Source: Candidatus Equibacterium intestinale (GTDB lineage Bacteria; Bacteroidota; Bacteroidia; Bacteroidales; UBA932). From it: 8,432 bases of DNA. Both the position numbers and the translations under genes were made by a program. Below, piece after piece: positions 1 through 7,387 of this stretch (its first letter is position 1; every line of letters begins with the position of its first letter). Below the pieces are notes generated by a model. That model worked only from the letters and a program-made list of their open reading frames with translations, had not been told where the DNA came from and ran no database searches. The stretch covers positions 1 through 8,432 of the forward strand of contig JAGHVP010000216.1 in assembly GCA_018064305.1 (NCBI GenBank). Reading direction: 5' to 3'.

Positions 1-1248
1 ATCCAGGTATTTCACGGCGCTGTCTGCCGCAAGCACACCGGTAGAGAAAGCTACCTGAAGGTTGTATCCTCCAGTATCGCCGTCAACATCAAGCACCTCT
101 CCGGCAAAGAACAGTCCGGGGACATACTTGCTGCCCATAGTCTTGGAGTTTATCTCTTCGGTCGAGACACCGCCCGCTGTAACCACAGCACGCCTGTATC
201 CCACATAATCAGCTATTTTGAAGCGCCACTCCTTGAGGCAGCGCGCAAGATTATCAACCGTAAGGTCCTTGTTGGAATCCATGAACGGCAGCACCATCTG
301 CGCGGGCATGAACTTCCTGAGAAGGTCCTTCATATTCTGAGCCGAAGGATGCACGGGCATGGACAAGGCCGCCGCCTCCTTGGCAACCCTTGCAGAAAGC
401 GCATCCAGAGCAACTGCAGGCTTGAGGTCAATTACAACCTCGACCTTGTTTCCGTTACGCATCGCTTTCACTGCCTTTCTCGACAGTTTGAAACCTATCG
501 GTCCCTCTATGCCGCCGTCGGTGAACGAAAGGTCGCCGAATTCATCTGCCGCTATGTCTCTGTCGATGTGCAGCATTGCAGAAACATTCACCAGGTCGAG
601 CCCCTGAAGCCTGATATCGTAGTTCTGGGGAGTTAGTGCCGTAAGTGACGGGAAGCAGTCCATTATCTCGTGGCCGAAGCTGCCTGCGATTTCATAACCG
701 CGGCCTGTAGAGCCTGTGGCGGGATACGAAAGACCTCCTGTGGCAACTATCACTGCCCTGGTCTGGAATGTCCTTTCGCATATATTGTGCTGCGACGAGC
801 AGATCACCTTCACCTCGAACCCTCCGCCGGCTGCTTTTTCTACCGCAAGGACATCACAGTTATATTCCACCTTCACCCCTTTATCGTGCATGCAGCGCAC
901 AAGCCCCTCCACAACCGTCCTTGCCATCATGGTCTTCGGAAAAATGCGGTCACCGCGGGTAAGCACGGTTTCCACACCGCACTCATTCTCAAAAAACTCG
1001 ACTGTGGCCGTGTTGGGAAAATTATAGAACGCCGGCCTTATGAAATTCGGCTTCGGGTGCAGATGGCGCGAGAATTCGCTCCATCCTTTTGCATTTGTGA
1101 TGTTACACCTTCCCTTGCCGGTAAGCAGCAGCTTGTGCCCTATGCTGCCGTTCTTTTCAAGAAGCAGGACATCAGCCCCTTTGCCTGCTGCACGGATGGC
1201 CGCAAGTACTCCAGCCGCACCTCCACCTATCACTATGATATCCGCCAT
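1..1248 (-). CDS. HI0933/YhiN-family FAD-binding oxidoreductase, partial at its C-terminus
   Basis: This is a flavoprotein of the HI0933/YhiN (BaiN-like, COG2081) family, predicted to be cytosolic and to bind FAD. The physiological substrate of most members is not known, so none is assigned. I translated it by hand: 416 codons are open from the ATG at 1248 to the window edge. The N-terminus has the dinucleotide-binding glycine motif (VIGGGAAG, residues 6-13) followed by an acidic residue ending the second strand (LLLEKN, Glu31). TGKGRCNITNA (43-53) is a family hallmark. ATGGLSYPATGSTGRG (169-184) and the C-terminal block with AGGV (358-361), GLFFAGEVLDVDG (378-390) and GGYNLQ (393-398) are also typical. 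The usual family length is about 390-420 aa, so only a few residues and the stop are missing. The start is 12 bases after the mnmA stop, so the two are probably cotranscribed. I am sure of the family and unsure of the role. Confidence 0.93.
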   Translation of the reverse strand, partial: MADIIVIGGGAAGVLAAIRAAGKGADVLLLEKNGSIGHKLLLTGKGRCNITNAKGWSEFSRHLHPKPNFIRPAFYNFPNTATVEFFENECGVETVLTRGDRIFPKTMMARTVVEGLVRCMHDKGVKVEYNCDVLAVEKAAGGGFEVKVICSSQHNICERTFQTRAVIVATGGLSYPATGSTGRGYEIAGSFGHEIMDCFPSLTALTPQNYDIRLQGLDLVNVSAMLHIDRDIAADEFGDLSFTDGGIEGPIGFKLSRKAVKAMRNGNKVEVVIDLKPAVALDALSARVAKEAAALSMPVHPSAQNMKDLLRKFMPAQMVLPFMDSNKDLTVDNLARCLKEWRFKIADYVGYRRAVVTAGGVSTEEINSKTMGSKYVPGLFFAGEVLDVDGDTGGYNLQVAFSTGVLAADSAVKYLD

Positions 1249-1260
1249 ACTGTCTGAAAA

Positions 1261-2433
1261 TTATTTTGCAATCACACCGCTCCCCTGCATCTCTCCGTCT
1301 TCAGTATACCATACGGCGAACTGTCCGGCAGAGATACCGCGCTGCGGCTGCTCGAAGGTTATGTACATTCTGTCTTCCGTGCGGATAAGGGTGGCACGCT
1401 GAAGCGGCTGGCGGTATCTGATACGCACCAGGTAGTTGCGCTGCTCGCCCTGCTGCATCTCCATATCGGGTCGGATCCAGTGAATCTCTTTCTGCTCGAT
1501 GTAAAGCGCGGGGCGGTACAATCCGGGATGGTTGTATCCCTCACCTACATATATAATATTATTCTGAATGTCTGTGGCAATTATGAATATGGGCTCTTTA
1601 TGACCGCCGATGTTCAGGCCTTTCCGCTGCCCTATGGTATAGAACTGCGCGCCCTGGTGGCAGCCGATCACACGCCCGTCACTCTTCTGATACACAAACG
1701 GTTGTGCCAGCTCGTCAAGAGTGCTGCGTTCCGGCAGTCCCTCGTAGAAATCACTGAAGATTTCTACCACATCGCCCTGCTTCGCCTTGAGCTGCTGCTG
1801 CAGGAACACTGGAAGGTCAACCTTTCCCACAAAGCAGATGCCCTGCGAATCCTTCTTGTCGGCACTGGGCAGCTCTGCTTTGTGTGCAATGCGGCGCACC
1901 TCGGGTTTTGTGATGTCACCTATCGGGAAAATGGCTTTTGAAAGCTGCTCCTGGTTGAGCTGGCAGAGGAAATAGCTCTGATCTTTGTTGCCGTCACTGC
2001 CTGCCAGAATCTTGTATATGGTCTTGCCGTCCTTGTCGGTGAACTCTTCCTTGCGGCAGTAATGGCCGGTAGCCACATAATCGGCGCCAAGCTCCTGGGC
2101 GCACTTCAAGAACGCATCGAACTTAATCTCGCGGTTGCAGAGGACATCGGGGTTCGGAGTACGGCCGGCCGCATATTCGGCGAACATATAGTCCACAACC
2201 CTCTTGCGGTACACGGCGCTCAGGTCAACAAAATGGAAAGGTATGCCTATCTTCTTGGCAACCATCCTGGCCACAGACTGCTCTTCTTCCCACTCACAGT
2301 CACCATGCAGCGTGCCTGTGGCATCGTTCCAGTTCTGCATGAAGAGCGCAAAGACATCATATCCCTGCTGCTTCAAAAGATAAGCTGCCACACTTGAATC
2401 CACTCCGCCGGAAAGTCCTACAGCAATTTTCAT
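1261..2433 (-). CDS. mnmA: tRNA-specific 2-thiouridylase MnmA
   Basis: MnmA installs the 2-thio group on U34 of the tRNAs for Lys, Glu and Gln in the cytoplasm, using ATP to adenylate the base and a relayed persulfide as sulfur source. The 390-aa protein starts with the PP-loop ATP-binding motif SGGVDSS (residues 8-14). The two active-site cysteines are visible as Cys99 in TPNPDVLCNREIKF and Cys200 in DSQGICFVG, and GHYCR and KDQSYFL are further family blocks. The length is slightly above E. coli MnmA (368 aa). The reading frame is open upstream to 2490, but I chose the ATG at 2433. The PP-loop then begins at the normal distance from the N-terminus, and the extension would lie inside the ffs RNA gene and its promoter. 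No clear TAnnTTTG promoter is visible on this strand before the gene, so it may depend on read-through from the hydrolase gene or on a promoter I cannot recognise. The flavoprotein gene follows 12 bases later. Confidence 0.97.
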   Translation of the reverse strand: MKIAVGLSGGVDSSVAAYLLKQQGYDVFALFMQNWNDATGTLHGDCEWEEEQSVARMVAKKIGIPFHFVDLSAVYRKRVVDYMFAEYAAGRTPNPDVLCNREIKFDAFLKCAQELGADYVATGHYCRKEEFTDKDGKTIYKILAGSDGNKDQSYFLCQLNQEQLSKAIFPIGDITKPEVRRIAHKAELPSADKKDSQGICFVGKVDLPVFLQQQLKAKQGDVVEIFSDFYEGLPERSTLDELAQPFVYQKSDGRVIGCHQGAQFYTIGQRKGLNIGGHKEPIFIIATDIQNNIIYVGEGYNHPGLYRPALYIEQKEIHWIRPDMEMQQGEQRNYLVRIRYRQPLQRATLIRTEDRMYITFEQPQRGISAGQFAVWYTEDGEMQGSGVIAK

Positions 2434-2443
2434 CTTCCAATTA

Positions 2444-2474
2444 TTTGCTATGTAATAAAAAATGTCTACTTTTG
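2444..2474 (+). promoter_or_regulatory. ffs promoter, Bacteroidetes primary-sigma type
   Basis: TTTG at 2444-2447 and TACTTTTG at 2467-2474 are separated by exactly 19 bases. This matches the Bacteroidetes consensus TTTG-N19-21-TAnnTTTG with no mismatch. The expected transcription start, about six bases after the second box, falls on G2480, which is the first base of the closing helix of the SRP RNA. The promoter lies within the short leader of the divergent mnmA gene (start 2433). Confidence 0.85.
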
Positions 2475-2479
2475 TGCCC

Positions 2480-2576
2480 GGGTAAGTCATATACGACCAG
2501 CTCCCTTTGAACTCCCCCAGGGCCGGAAGGCAGCAAGGGTAGAAGGTTGTAGCGGTGCGATATATTCAGCTTACCC
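2480..2576 (+). ncRNA. ffs: Signal recognition particle RNA (4.5S, bacterial small type)
   Basis: This is the RNA scaffold that binds the SRP protein Ffh and stimulates docking with FtsY during cotranslational targeting to the inner membrane. The apical domain is unmistakable: CCCCCAGGGCCGGAAGGCAG, with the GGAA tetraloop at 2525-2528 closed by GCC (2522-2524) against GGC (2529-2531) and the conserved AGCA on the 3' side. I could fold the rest into one long rod. The pairings are 2480-2486 with 2570-2576 (GGGTAAG/CTTACCC, perfect), 2489-2495 with 2558-2565 (one bulged A), 2496-2498 with 2554-2556, 2500-2502 with 2551-2553, and 2503-2507 with 2535-2539 (CCCTT/AAGGG). The length of about 97 nt fits the small bacterial form, which lacks an Alu domain. 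It is the only confident plus-strand gene here and sits between two minus-strand genes. Confidence 0.96.
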
Positions 2577-2583
2577 TTTTTTT
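2570..2583 (+). terminator. Intrinsic terminator at the 3' end of ffs
   Basis: The 3' arm of the SRP RNA closing helix (CTTACCC, 2570-2576) is followed directly by seven T residues (2577-2583). The RNA's own terminal stem therefore appears to serve as the terminator hairpin. The last two T residues are part of the antisense stop codon (TAA, 2584-2582) of the serine hydrolase gene that converges on it. Confidence 0.7.
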
Positions 2584-3643
2584 ATTTCTGGAGCAACGGT
2601 ACAATATACTTATATACGTTGTTCAGTGAGTCTCCTGTATTGCTGTTGTGCTGGAAAACAGTCACTACAGCATTGTATTCCGGAAAAACGATATTGAACT
2701 GGCCGAATGCCCCGTCGAAGCGGTAACCGCCGAAGCGGCACTGCCACATCTGGTAGCAATAGCCTGTTGCTCCATCAAGGTTTGCTTCTGTATCGGCCAC
2801 CTGCTGCTCGGTGAAGTCATGGCCTGCATAAATCTTTATCTGAGGTGCCGAAGCCTCTTCCACCCACTCTCTGCTGAGCAGCTGACGGCCGTTCCACTCA
2901 CCTTTCTGAAGCATGAACTGCCCTATCTTGGCAAGTGACTCTGCATTCATGAAGAATCCCCATCCGCCGCAGCCGTATCCTTCGGGAGAAGTGTGGCAGA
3001 TATACTCTTTGATACCGAGAGGCTTGAAGAGCTTCTCGTCCAGGAAATCAGCAAGGCTCTTTCCAGTCAGACGGGACACTATCACCGACAGGAGGAAAGT
3101 ATCTGTGCTGTTATAGCTGAACTTTGTGCCGGGAGCGCAGTCGAACCCACATGCAAGCTGAGGGCGGATCCAGTCGGTCAGGAAAGACCTGTTCTGACTG
3201 AGGACATAATCCTTGCTCCATCCGGAAGCCATTGTAAGGAGGTTCTTCACTGTCATGTTCTCGAGATACTCGTGGCGTACCTCAGGCAGTTCGTCTTCCT
3301 TGAAGAATTTCACGACCTTGTCGTCTACAGACAGAAGCCCGGCATCTACGCAGAAGCCCACTGCGATAGAGGTAAGTGATTTCGATGCAGACCACATGAC
3401 ATGAAGCTCATCCTTGTCGTGACCTGCCCAGTAATTCTCATACACTTTCTTTCCATCCTTGAGCACCATAAGGCTGTGCATCTCATTCACGCCGTCGCCG
3501 TTGGTTATCATCATCACCGTATCGCAGGCCGCCTTGAAACGTGCCATCTCACCGGCAGATGCATTTTTGAGCGGCTGACGGTTGCGGCCAAGAGCCACCA
3601 CCGACAAAAACATCACCAGAACAATTGTAAAAATCCTTTTCAT
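2582..3643 (-). CDS. Exported serine hydrolase, beta-lactamase class C / NylB-like fold
   Basis: This is a 353-aa protein of the beta-lactamase-related superfamily (COG1680), which includes class C beta-lactamases, DD-peptidases, family VIII esterases and 6-aminohexanoate-dimer hydrolases. The N-terminus is a clear Sec signal peptide (KR, then a hydrophobic run to about residue 18, possible cleavage after ALG at 17-19) without a lipobox, so a periplasmic location is likely. The nucleophile motif SxxK is S85-A-S-K88. The second motif is Tyr177 in PGTKFSYNS, which resembles NylB-type proteins. GYGCGGWGFFMN (222-233) and DGAFGQ (310-315) complete the fold, and the latter matches the GxxGQ pattern near the third active-site element. 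It has several cysteines after the signal peptide, which might form disulfides. It follows murB by 17 bases, which suggests a link to the cell wall, but the sequence does not decide between peptidase, esterase and amidase. It need not be a true beta-lactamase. Confidence 0.9.
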   Translation of the reverse strand: MKRIFTIVLVMFLSVVALGRNRQPLKNASAGEMARFKAACDTVMMITNGDGVNEMHSLMVLKDGKKVYENYWAGHDKDELHVMWSASKSLTSIAVGFCVDAGLLSVDDKVVKFFKEDELPEVRHEYLENMTVKNLLTMASGWSKDYVLSQNRSFLTDWIRPQLACGFDCAPGTKFSYNSTDTFLLSVIVSRLTGKSLADFLDEKLFKPLGIKEYICHTSPEGYGCGGWGFFMNAESLAKIGQFMLQKGEWNGRQLLSREWVEEASAPQIKIYAGHDFTEQQVADTEANLDGATGYCYQMWQCRFGGYRFDGAFGQFNIVFPEYNAVVTVFQHNSNTGDSLNNVYKYIVPLLQK

Positions 3644-3660
3644 ACTATTTTTTGAATTAT

Positions 3661-4653
3661 TTAATTTATTATCTGTGCCTCAGGCTTGAGTTCGACTCCG
3701 AATTTTTCTTTAACAGACTCTACAACAGCACGGGCCAGCGTCAAAATCTCCGAGGCAGTTGCGCCACCCAGGTTCACAAGCACCAGAGCCTGCTTTCCGT
3801 AGACGCCTGCCCTGCCCATGCTCTTCCCTTTCCAGCCGCACTGATCTATCATCCAGCCTGCAGAAAGCTTCACCTGTCCTTCAGGCGCCGCGTAGTGTGG
3901 CATATCAGGATATTTTTCCAGCAATGAGCTGAACACCGCCTCTGAAACCACCGGATTCATGAAGAAACTGCCGGCACTGCCTGTCTTTTCCGGGTCGGGA
4001 AGCTTTTCGCGGCGCGTGCATATTACCGCCTCGCGCACAGCGTCCAGGGTCACATCACCTTTCAGGCGGGTGCCCAGTGCCCCGTATGAAAGGTTGAACT
4101 TCTCAACGGTGCTGAGGCGGAAATTGACTGAAAGGACAAAGTATTTCTTGTTCTCCGGTTTCTTGAAGATGCTGGTACGGTAGCCATATCCGCATTCGGC
4201 ATTGGAGAACACGCGTATCTTTCCGGTGTCGGTGTCCATGCATTCCACAGACTCTATGATATCCTTCACCTCAACGCCGTACGCTCCGATGTTCTGGACA
4301 GCAGCCGCCCCCACTTCACCTGGAATCAGCGAAAGGTTCTCGGCGCCATAATACCCCATATCCACACAGAAGCCTACAAAAGAGTCCCAGACCACACCGC
4401 CTCCGGCCCTTATCAGCACCGAATCATCGGTATATTCAAGCTCTTTGACATCAATGTCCGAATTGTGGAAAACCGTCCCCTCGAAAAGAGGCTTAGCGAA
4501 AAGCAGGTTGCTGCCGCCGCCCACATGCAGGAACGGCCGTGCCGCGCAAGCCAGCGCTTTCTTCAGCTCTGAAGGCGAACGGTATTCAACATAATCCGCC
4601 GCCACGGCCTTCAGTCCGAAAGTGTTATATATCTTGTGATTCTTCTGGATCAT
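3661..4653 (-). CDS. murB: UDP-N-acetylenolpyruvoylglucosamine reductase MurB (type I)
   Basis: MurB is the cytosolic flavoenzyme that reduces UDP-GlcNAc-enolpyruvate to UDP-MurNAc with NADPH, the second committed step of peptidoglycan synthesis. The 330-aa protein shows the FAD-binding motif HVGGGSNLL (43-51), the block SLIPGEVGAAAVQNIGAYG (108-126), YGYRTSIFK (156-164) and GSAGSFFMNPV (225-235). The catalytic residues known from E. coli can be placed at Arg159, Ser229 (proton donor) and Glu325 (in KPEAQII), and here they carry the same numbers as in E. coli. The YGYR region and the overall length indicate the E. coli-like type I enzyme. The ATG at 4653 is three bases from the murA stop, so translation may be coupled. 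No independent promoter is visible. Confidence 0.98.
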   Translation of the reverse strand: MIQKNHKIYNTFGLKAVAADYVEYRSPSELKKALACAARPFLHVGGGSNLLFAKPLFEGTVFHNSDIDVKELEYTDDSVLIRAGGGVVWDSFVGFCVDMGYYGAENLSLIPGEVGAAAVQNIGAYGVEVKDIIESVECMDTDTGKIRVFSNAECGYGYRTSIFKKPENKKYFVLSVNFRLSTVEKFNLSYGALGTRLKGDVTLDAVREAVICTRREKLPDPEKTGSAGSFFMNPVVSEAVFSSLLEKYPDMPHYAAPEGQVKLSAGWMIDQCGWKGKSMGRAGVYGKQALVLVNLGGATASEILTLARAVVESVKEKFGVELKPEAQIIN

Positions 4654-4656
4654 ACA

Positions 4657-5979
4657 CTAGTGAGTCATCGGCCCTTCAACCCTCTTGATGTCAGCGCCGA
4701 GCGATGCCAGACGCTGCTCTATGTTCTCATATCCGCGGTCGATCTGCTCGATGTTGTGGATCACGCTCTGTCCTTCAGCACCAAGCGCGGCAATCAGCAT
4801 TGCAATGCCGGCACGTATATCCGGTGATGTCATCACCCTTCCCTTCAGGTTGCGGGTGTGGTTGTGGCCTATCACCACCGCACGGTGCGGATCACAGAGG
4901 ATTATCTGGGCGCCCATGTCTATCAGCTTGTCTACAAAGAACAGGCGGCTCTCGAACATCTTCTGGTGGATGAGCACACTGCCCTTCGACTGTGTGGCCA
5001 CCACCAGCATCACGCTCAGAAGGTCGGGGGTGAGGCCGGGCCATGGAGCATCCGCTATCTTCATGATGGAGCCGTCCATGAACGAGTCTATCTGGTATTC
5101 TTCCTGCGACGGGATGAAGATGTCATCGCCCCGCTGCTCCAGGTTGATGCCGAGGCGGCGGAAACTGCCAGGAATCACGCCAAGGTTGTGATATGACACA
5201 TTTTTGATGGTAATCTCGCTCTGCGTCATTGCAGCCATGCCTATGAAGCTGCCCACCTCGATCATGTCGGGAAGTATGGTGTGCGTGCAGCCGTGCAGCC
5301 CGTCTACTCCGTCTATTGTAAGAAGATTGGAAGCGATGCCGGATATCCGCGCACCCATGCTGCAGAGCATGCGGCACAGCTGCTGGACATACGGCTCACA
5401 GGCAGCGTTGTAGATGGTGGTACGCCCCTTTGCAAGCACAGAGGCCATCACGACATTGGCAGTTCCAGTGACAGAAGCTTCGGCAAGCACCATGTCGCAG
5501 CCCTTGAGGCCGTTCGAATGAAGCACATACTTCGCTTTTTCTGTATCATATTCGAATTCGGCCCCCAGCTGGACCAGTCCTTCCAGATGGGTGTCGATAT
5601 GCCTTCTTCCTATCTTGTCACCGCCCGGCTTTGCAACTATCGCACGGTTGAACCGGGCCAGCATAGGTCCCACCAGCATAATCGAGCCGCGGAGGGCACT
5701 GTTCTGGCGTGCGAATTCGTCACTTTCAAAATATTCCTGATCGACATCGGAAGCCTTGAATGACCATTTCCTGGCTCCAAGCTTCTTTACAGTCACACCC
5801 ATGTTGCCGAGCAGCCCGATAAGGTTGTTGACATCCATGATATCCGGGACATTGTCCACAATGATTTCTTCTGAAGTGAGCAGCGTGGCACACAGTATCT
5901 GAAGGGCTTCGTTCTTTGCCCCCTGCGGATTGATTGTGCCATGCAGCCGGTTGCCGCCTTGGATGATAAAAGATGACAT
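4657..5979 (-). CDS. murA: UDP-N-acetylglucosamine 1-carboxyvinyltransferase MurA, Asp-type active site
   Basis: MurA transfers enolpyruvate from PEP to UDP-GlcNAc in the cytosol, the first committed step of peptidoglycan synthesis. The 440-aa protein has Lys22-Asn23 in PQGAKNEAL, Arg97 in LRGSIMLVGP, the active-site loop PGGDKIGRR (118-126), the catalytic Asp319 in WPGLTPDLLSV and Arg415 in QIDRGYENIE. These correspond to E. coli K22/N23, R91, the Cys115 loop, D305 and R397. The loop residue that is Cys115 in E. coli is Asp121 here. This substitution is known in other MurA enzymes to keep activity while preventing fosfomycin alkylation, so natural fosfomycin insensitivity is inferred. The protein is about 20 residues longer than E. 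coli MurA, partly because of extra residues around 75-95 before the LRGS motif. It starts 12 bases after the symporter stop and is followed by murB after 3 bases. Confidence 0.98.
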   Translation of the reverse strand: MSSFIIQGGNRLHGTINPQGAKNEALQILCATLLTSEEIIVDNVPDIMDVNNLIGLLGNMGVTVKKLGARKWSFKASDVDQEYFESDEFARQNSALRGSIMLVGPMLARFNRAIVAKPGGDKIGRRHIDTHLEGLVQLGAEFEYDTEKAKYVLHSNGLKGCDMVLAEASVTGTANVVMASVLAKGRTTIYNAACEPYVQQLCRMLCSMGARISGIASNLLTIDGVDGLHGCTHTILPDMIEVGSFIGMAAMTQSEITIKNVSYHNLGVIPGSFRRLGINLEQRGDDIFIPSQEEYQIDSFMDGSIMKIADAPWPGLTPDLLSVMLVVATQSKGSVLIHQKMFESRLFFVDKLIDMGAQIILCDPHRAVVIGHNHTRNLKGRVMTSPDIRAGIAMLIAALGAEGQSVIHNIEQIDRGYENIEQRLASLGADIKRVEGPMTH

Positions 5980-5991
5980 AGCGTGATATTG

Positions 5992-7380
5992 TTAGTCCCA
6001 ACAGCCTATTCTGTCGGATATTTCTTTCAGTTGTGATTTATGGAATACAGGGTCTCTGCCCTCTTTCTTCTGCCTGCAGTAATCTTCCAGAAGACGCACC
6101 GCCCATTTGTAGAGGAACATCAGGGTCACAAGGTTGAATGTGGTGAGAAGTGCCATGCAGATGTCTATCAGGGCCCATGCCGTCGAGAGTGCGCAGAGCG
6201 AGCCGAACATCACCATTGCAACAGTGCATATCCTGAAAACATTCAGTGCCGTCCTGCTGGATGTTATATATCTGACGTTAGCCTCTCCGTAATAATAGTT
6301 GCCAAGGATAGTGCTGAATACAAAGAAAAACAGAACTACAGCCACAAGAACCTTACCGGCAGGTCCCAGTGTGGCTGAGATTGCAGCCTGAGTAAGGTTG
6401 ACACCGTCGAGACCTCCGTAAATGTCCACTCCGCTGCAGAGGATTATGAATGCAGTGCAGGAGCATATCACAAGTGTGTCGGTAAACACACCCAGCGACT
6501 GGACAAGCCCCTGCTTCACAGGATGGCTGACATTTGCCGTTGAAGCCACGTTGGGGCTCGAGCCCTCACCAGCCTCATTGCTGAAGAGCCCGCGCTTGAT
6601 ACCCTGCATTATAGCCGCTCCACAGAATCCTCCGGCAGCCTGCTTCCAGCCGAAGGCGCTTTTGAAAATCAGACCTATGGCCGAGGGAAGCATCTTTATA
6701 TTGCAGGCTACCACAACCAAAGCCACCACGATGTAGATCAGTGCCATGAAAGGCACTATCATCGAGCTTGCCTTCGCAATGCGCTGGATACCCCCGAAAA
6801 TGATGGCCGCAGTGAGGACGCTGAGAATGATCCCCATCACATAAGGTTTGACACCGAAAGCCTCCTGCATTGCTGCACAGATTGTGTTGCTCTGCACGGA
6901 ATTGTTCGAAAGTCCGAAAGAGATTATTAGTAGCACCGACACAAGCACTCCAAGCCATTTCTTCCCCAACCCTTTCTCTATATAATATGCCGGACCGCCC
7001 ATGAAAGAGTCATTGCCGCGGACTTTGAACAGTTGTGCAAGTGTACACTCTATGAAAGAAGTGGCCGCTCCCAGCAGGGCTGTCATCCACATCCAGAACA
7101 CGGCCCCCGGTCCGCCTATCGCTATCGCACCTGCCACGCCTGCCAGATTGCCTGTCCCTACACGGCCAGCCAGCGAAACCATAAAGGCCTGAAAAGAGCT
7201 GATATGCCTACCCTCTTCCTTTCCGCCGTTGCTCTCGACCACCAGGTGCAGCATCTCCTTCACCATCCTGAACTGCACACCCTTGGTGCGGATTGTGAAC
7301 CACAGCGCGCAGCCAAGCAGTGCGGCTATCAGGAAATAGCCCCAGAAGATGTTGTTTATGGAATCGATAACATGCATCAA
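5992..7380 (-). CDS. Sodium:alanine/glycine symporter, AGCS family (AlsT-like)
   Basis: This is an inner-membrane secondary transporter of the alanine-or-glycine:cation symporter family (AGCS, TC 2.A.25), predicted to import alanine or glycine with Na+. The 462-aa protein is highly hydrophobic, with many membrane segments from residue 12 to about 428. Family blocks are KGVQFRMVKEMLHL (33-46), SSFQAFMVSLAGRVGTGNLAG (61-81), FMGGPAYYIEKGLG (126-139) and the diagnostic GIKRGLFSNEAGEGSSPN (260-277). A short charged tail (about 430-462) follows the last membrane segment. Two ATG codons in a row (7380, 7377) are possible starts. The first is used here, and the difference is one residue. The gene begins 7 bases after the lipoprotein stop and ends 12 bases before murA. 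Position in a murA-murB operon suggests a role in alanine supply for the peptide stem, but specificity for L-Ala, D-Ala or Gly cannot be read from the sequence. Confidence 0.94.
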   Translation of the reverse strand: MMHVIDSINNIFWGYFLIAALLGCALWFTIRTKGVQFRMVKEMLHLVVESNGGKEEGRHISSFQAFMVSLAGRVGTGNLAGVAGAIAIGGPGAVFWMWMTALLGAATSFIECTLAQLFKVRGNDSFMGGPAYYIEKGLGKKWLGVLVSVLLIISFGLSNNSVQSNTICAAMQEAFGVKPYVMGIILSVLTAAIIFGGIQRIAKASSMIVPFMALIYIVVALVVVACNIKMLPSAIGLIFKSAFGWKQAAGGFCGAAIMQGIKRGLFSNEAGEGSSPNVASTANVSHPVKQGLVQSLGVFTDTLVICSCTAFIILCSGVDIYGGLDGVNLTQAAISATLGPAGKVLVAVVLFFFVFSTILGNYYYGEANVRYITSSRTALNVFRICTVAMVMFGSLCALSTAWALIDICMALLTTFNLVTLMFLYKWAVRLLEDYCRQKKEGRDPVFHKSQLKEISDRIGCWD

Positions 7381-7387
7381 CTACAAC

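Noticed and set aside
670..1257. Long plus-strand reading frame antisense to the flavoprotein gene (195 codons)
   Set aside because: It lies within a well-supported gene on the other strand, has low-complexity Cys/His/Arg-rich composition and resembles no family I know. It is a codon-bias shadow.
2434..2490. N-terminal extension of MnmA by 19 residues
   Set aside because: It would overlap the ffs RNA 5' end and promoter on the other strand, and it puts extra residues before a PP-loop that normally begins within the first ten residues.
4685..5763. Several plus-strand reading frames of 110-170 codons antisense to murA
   Set aside because: All are inside the strongly conserved murA frame and show no recognisable domain, signal or promoter.
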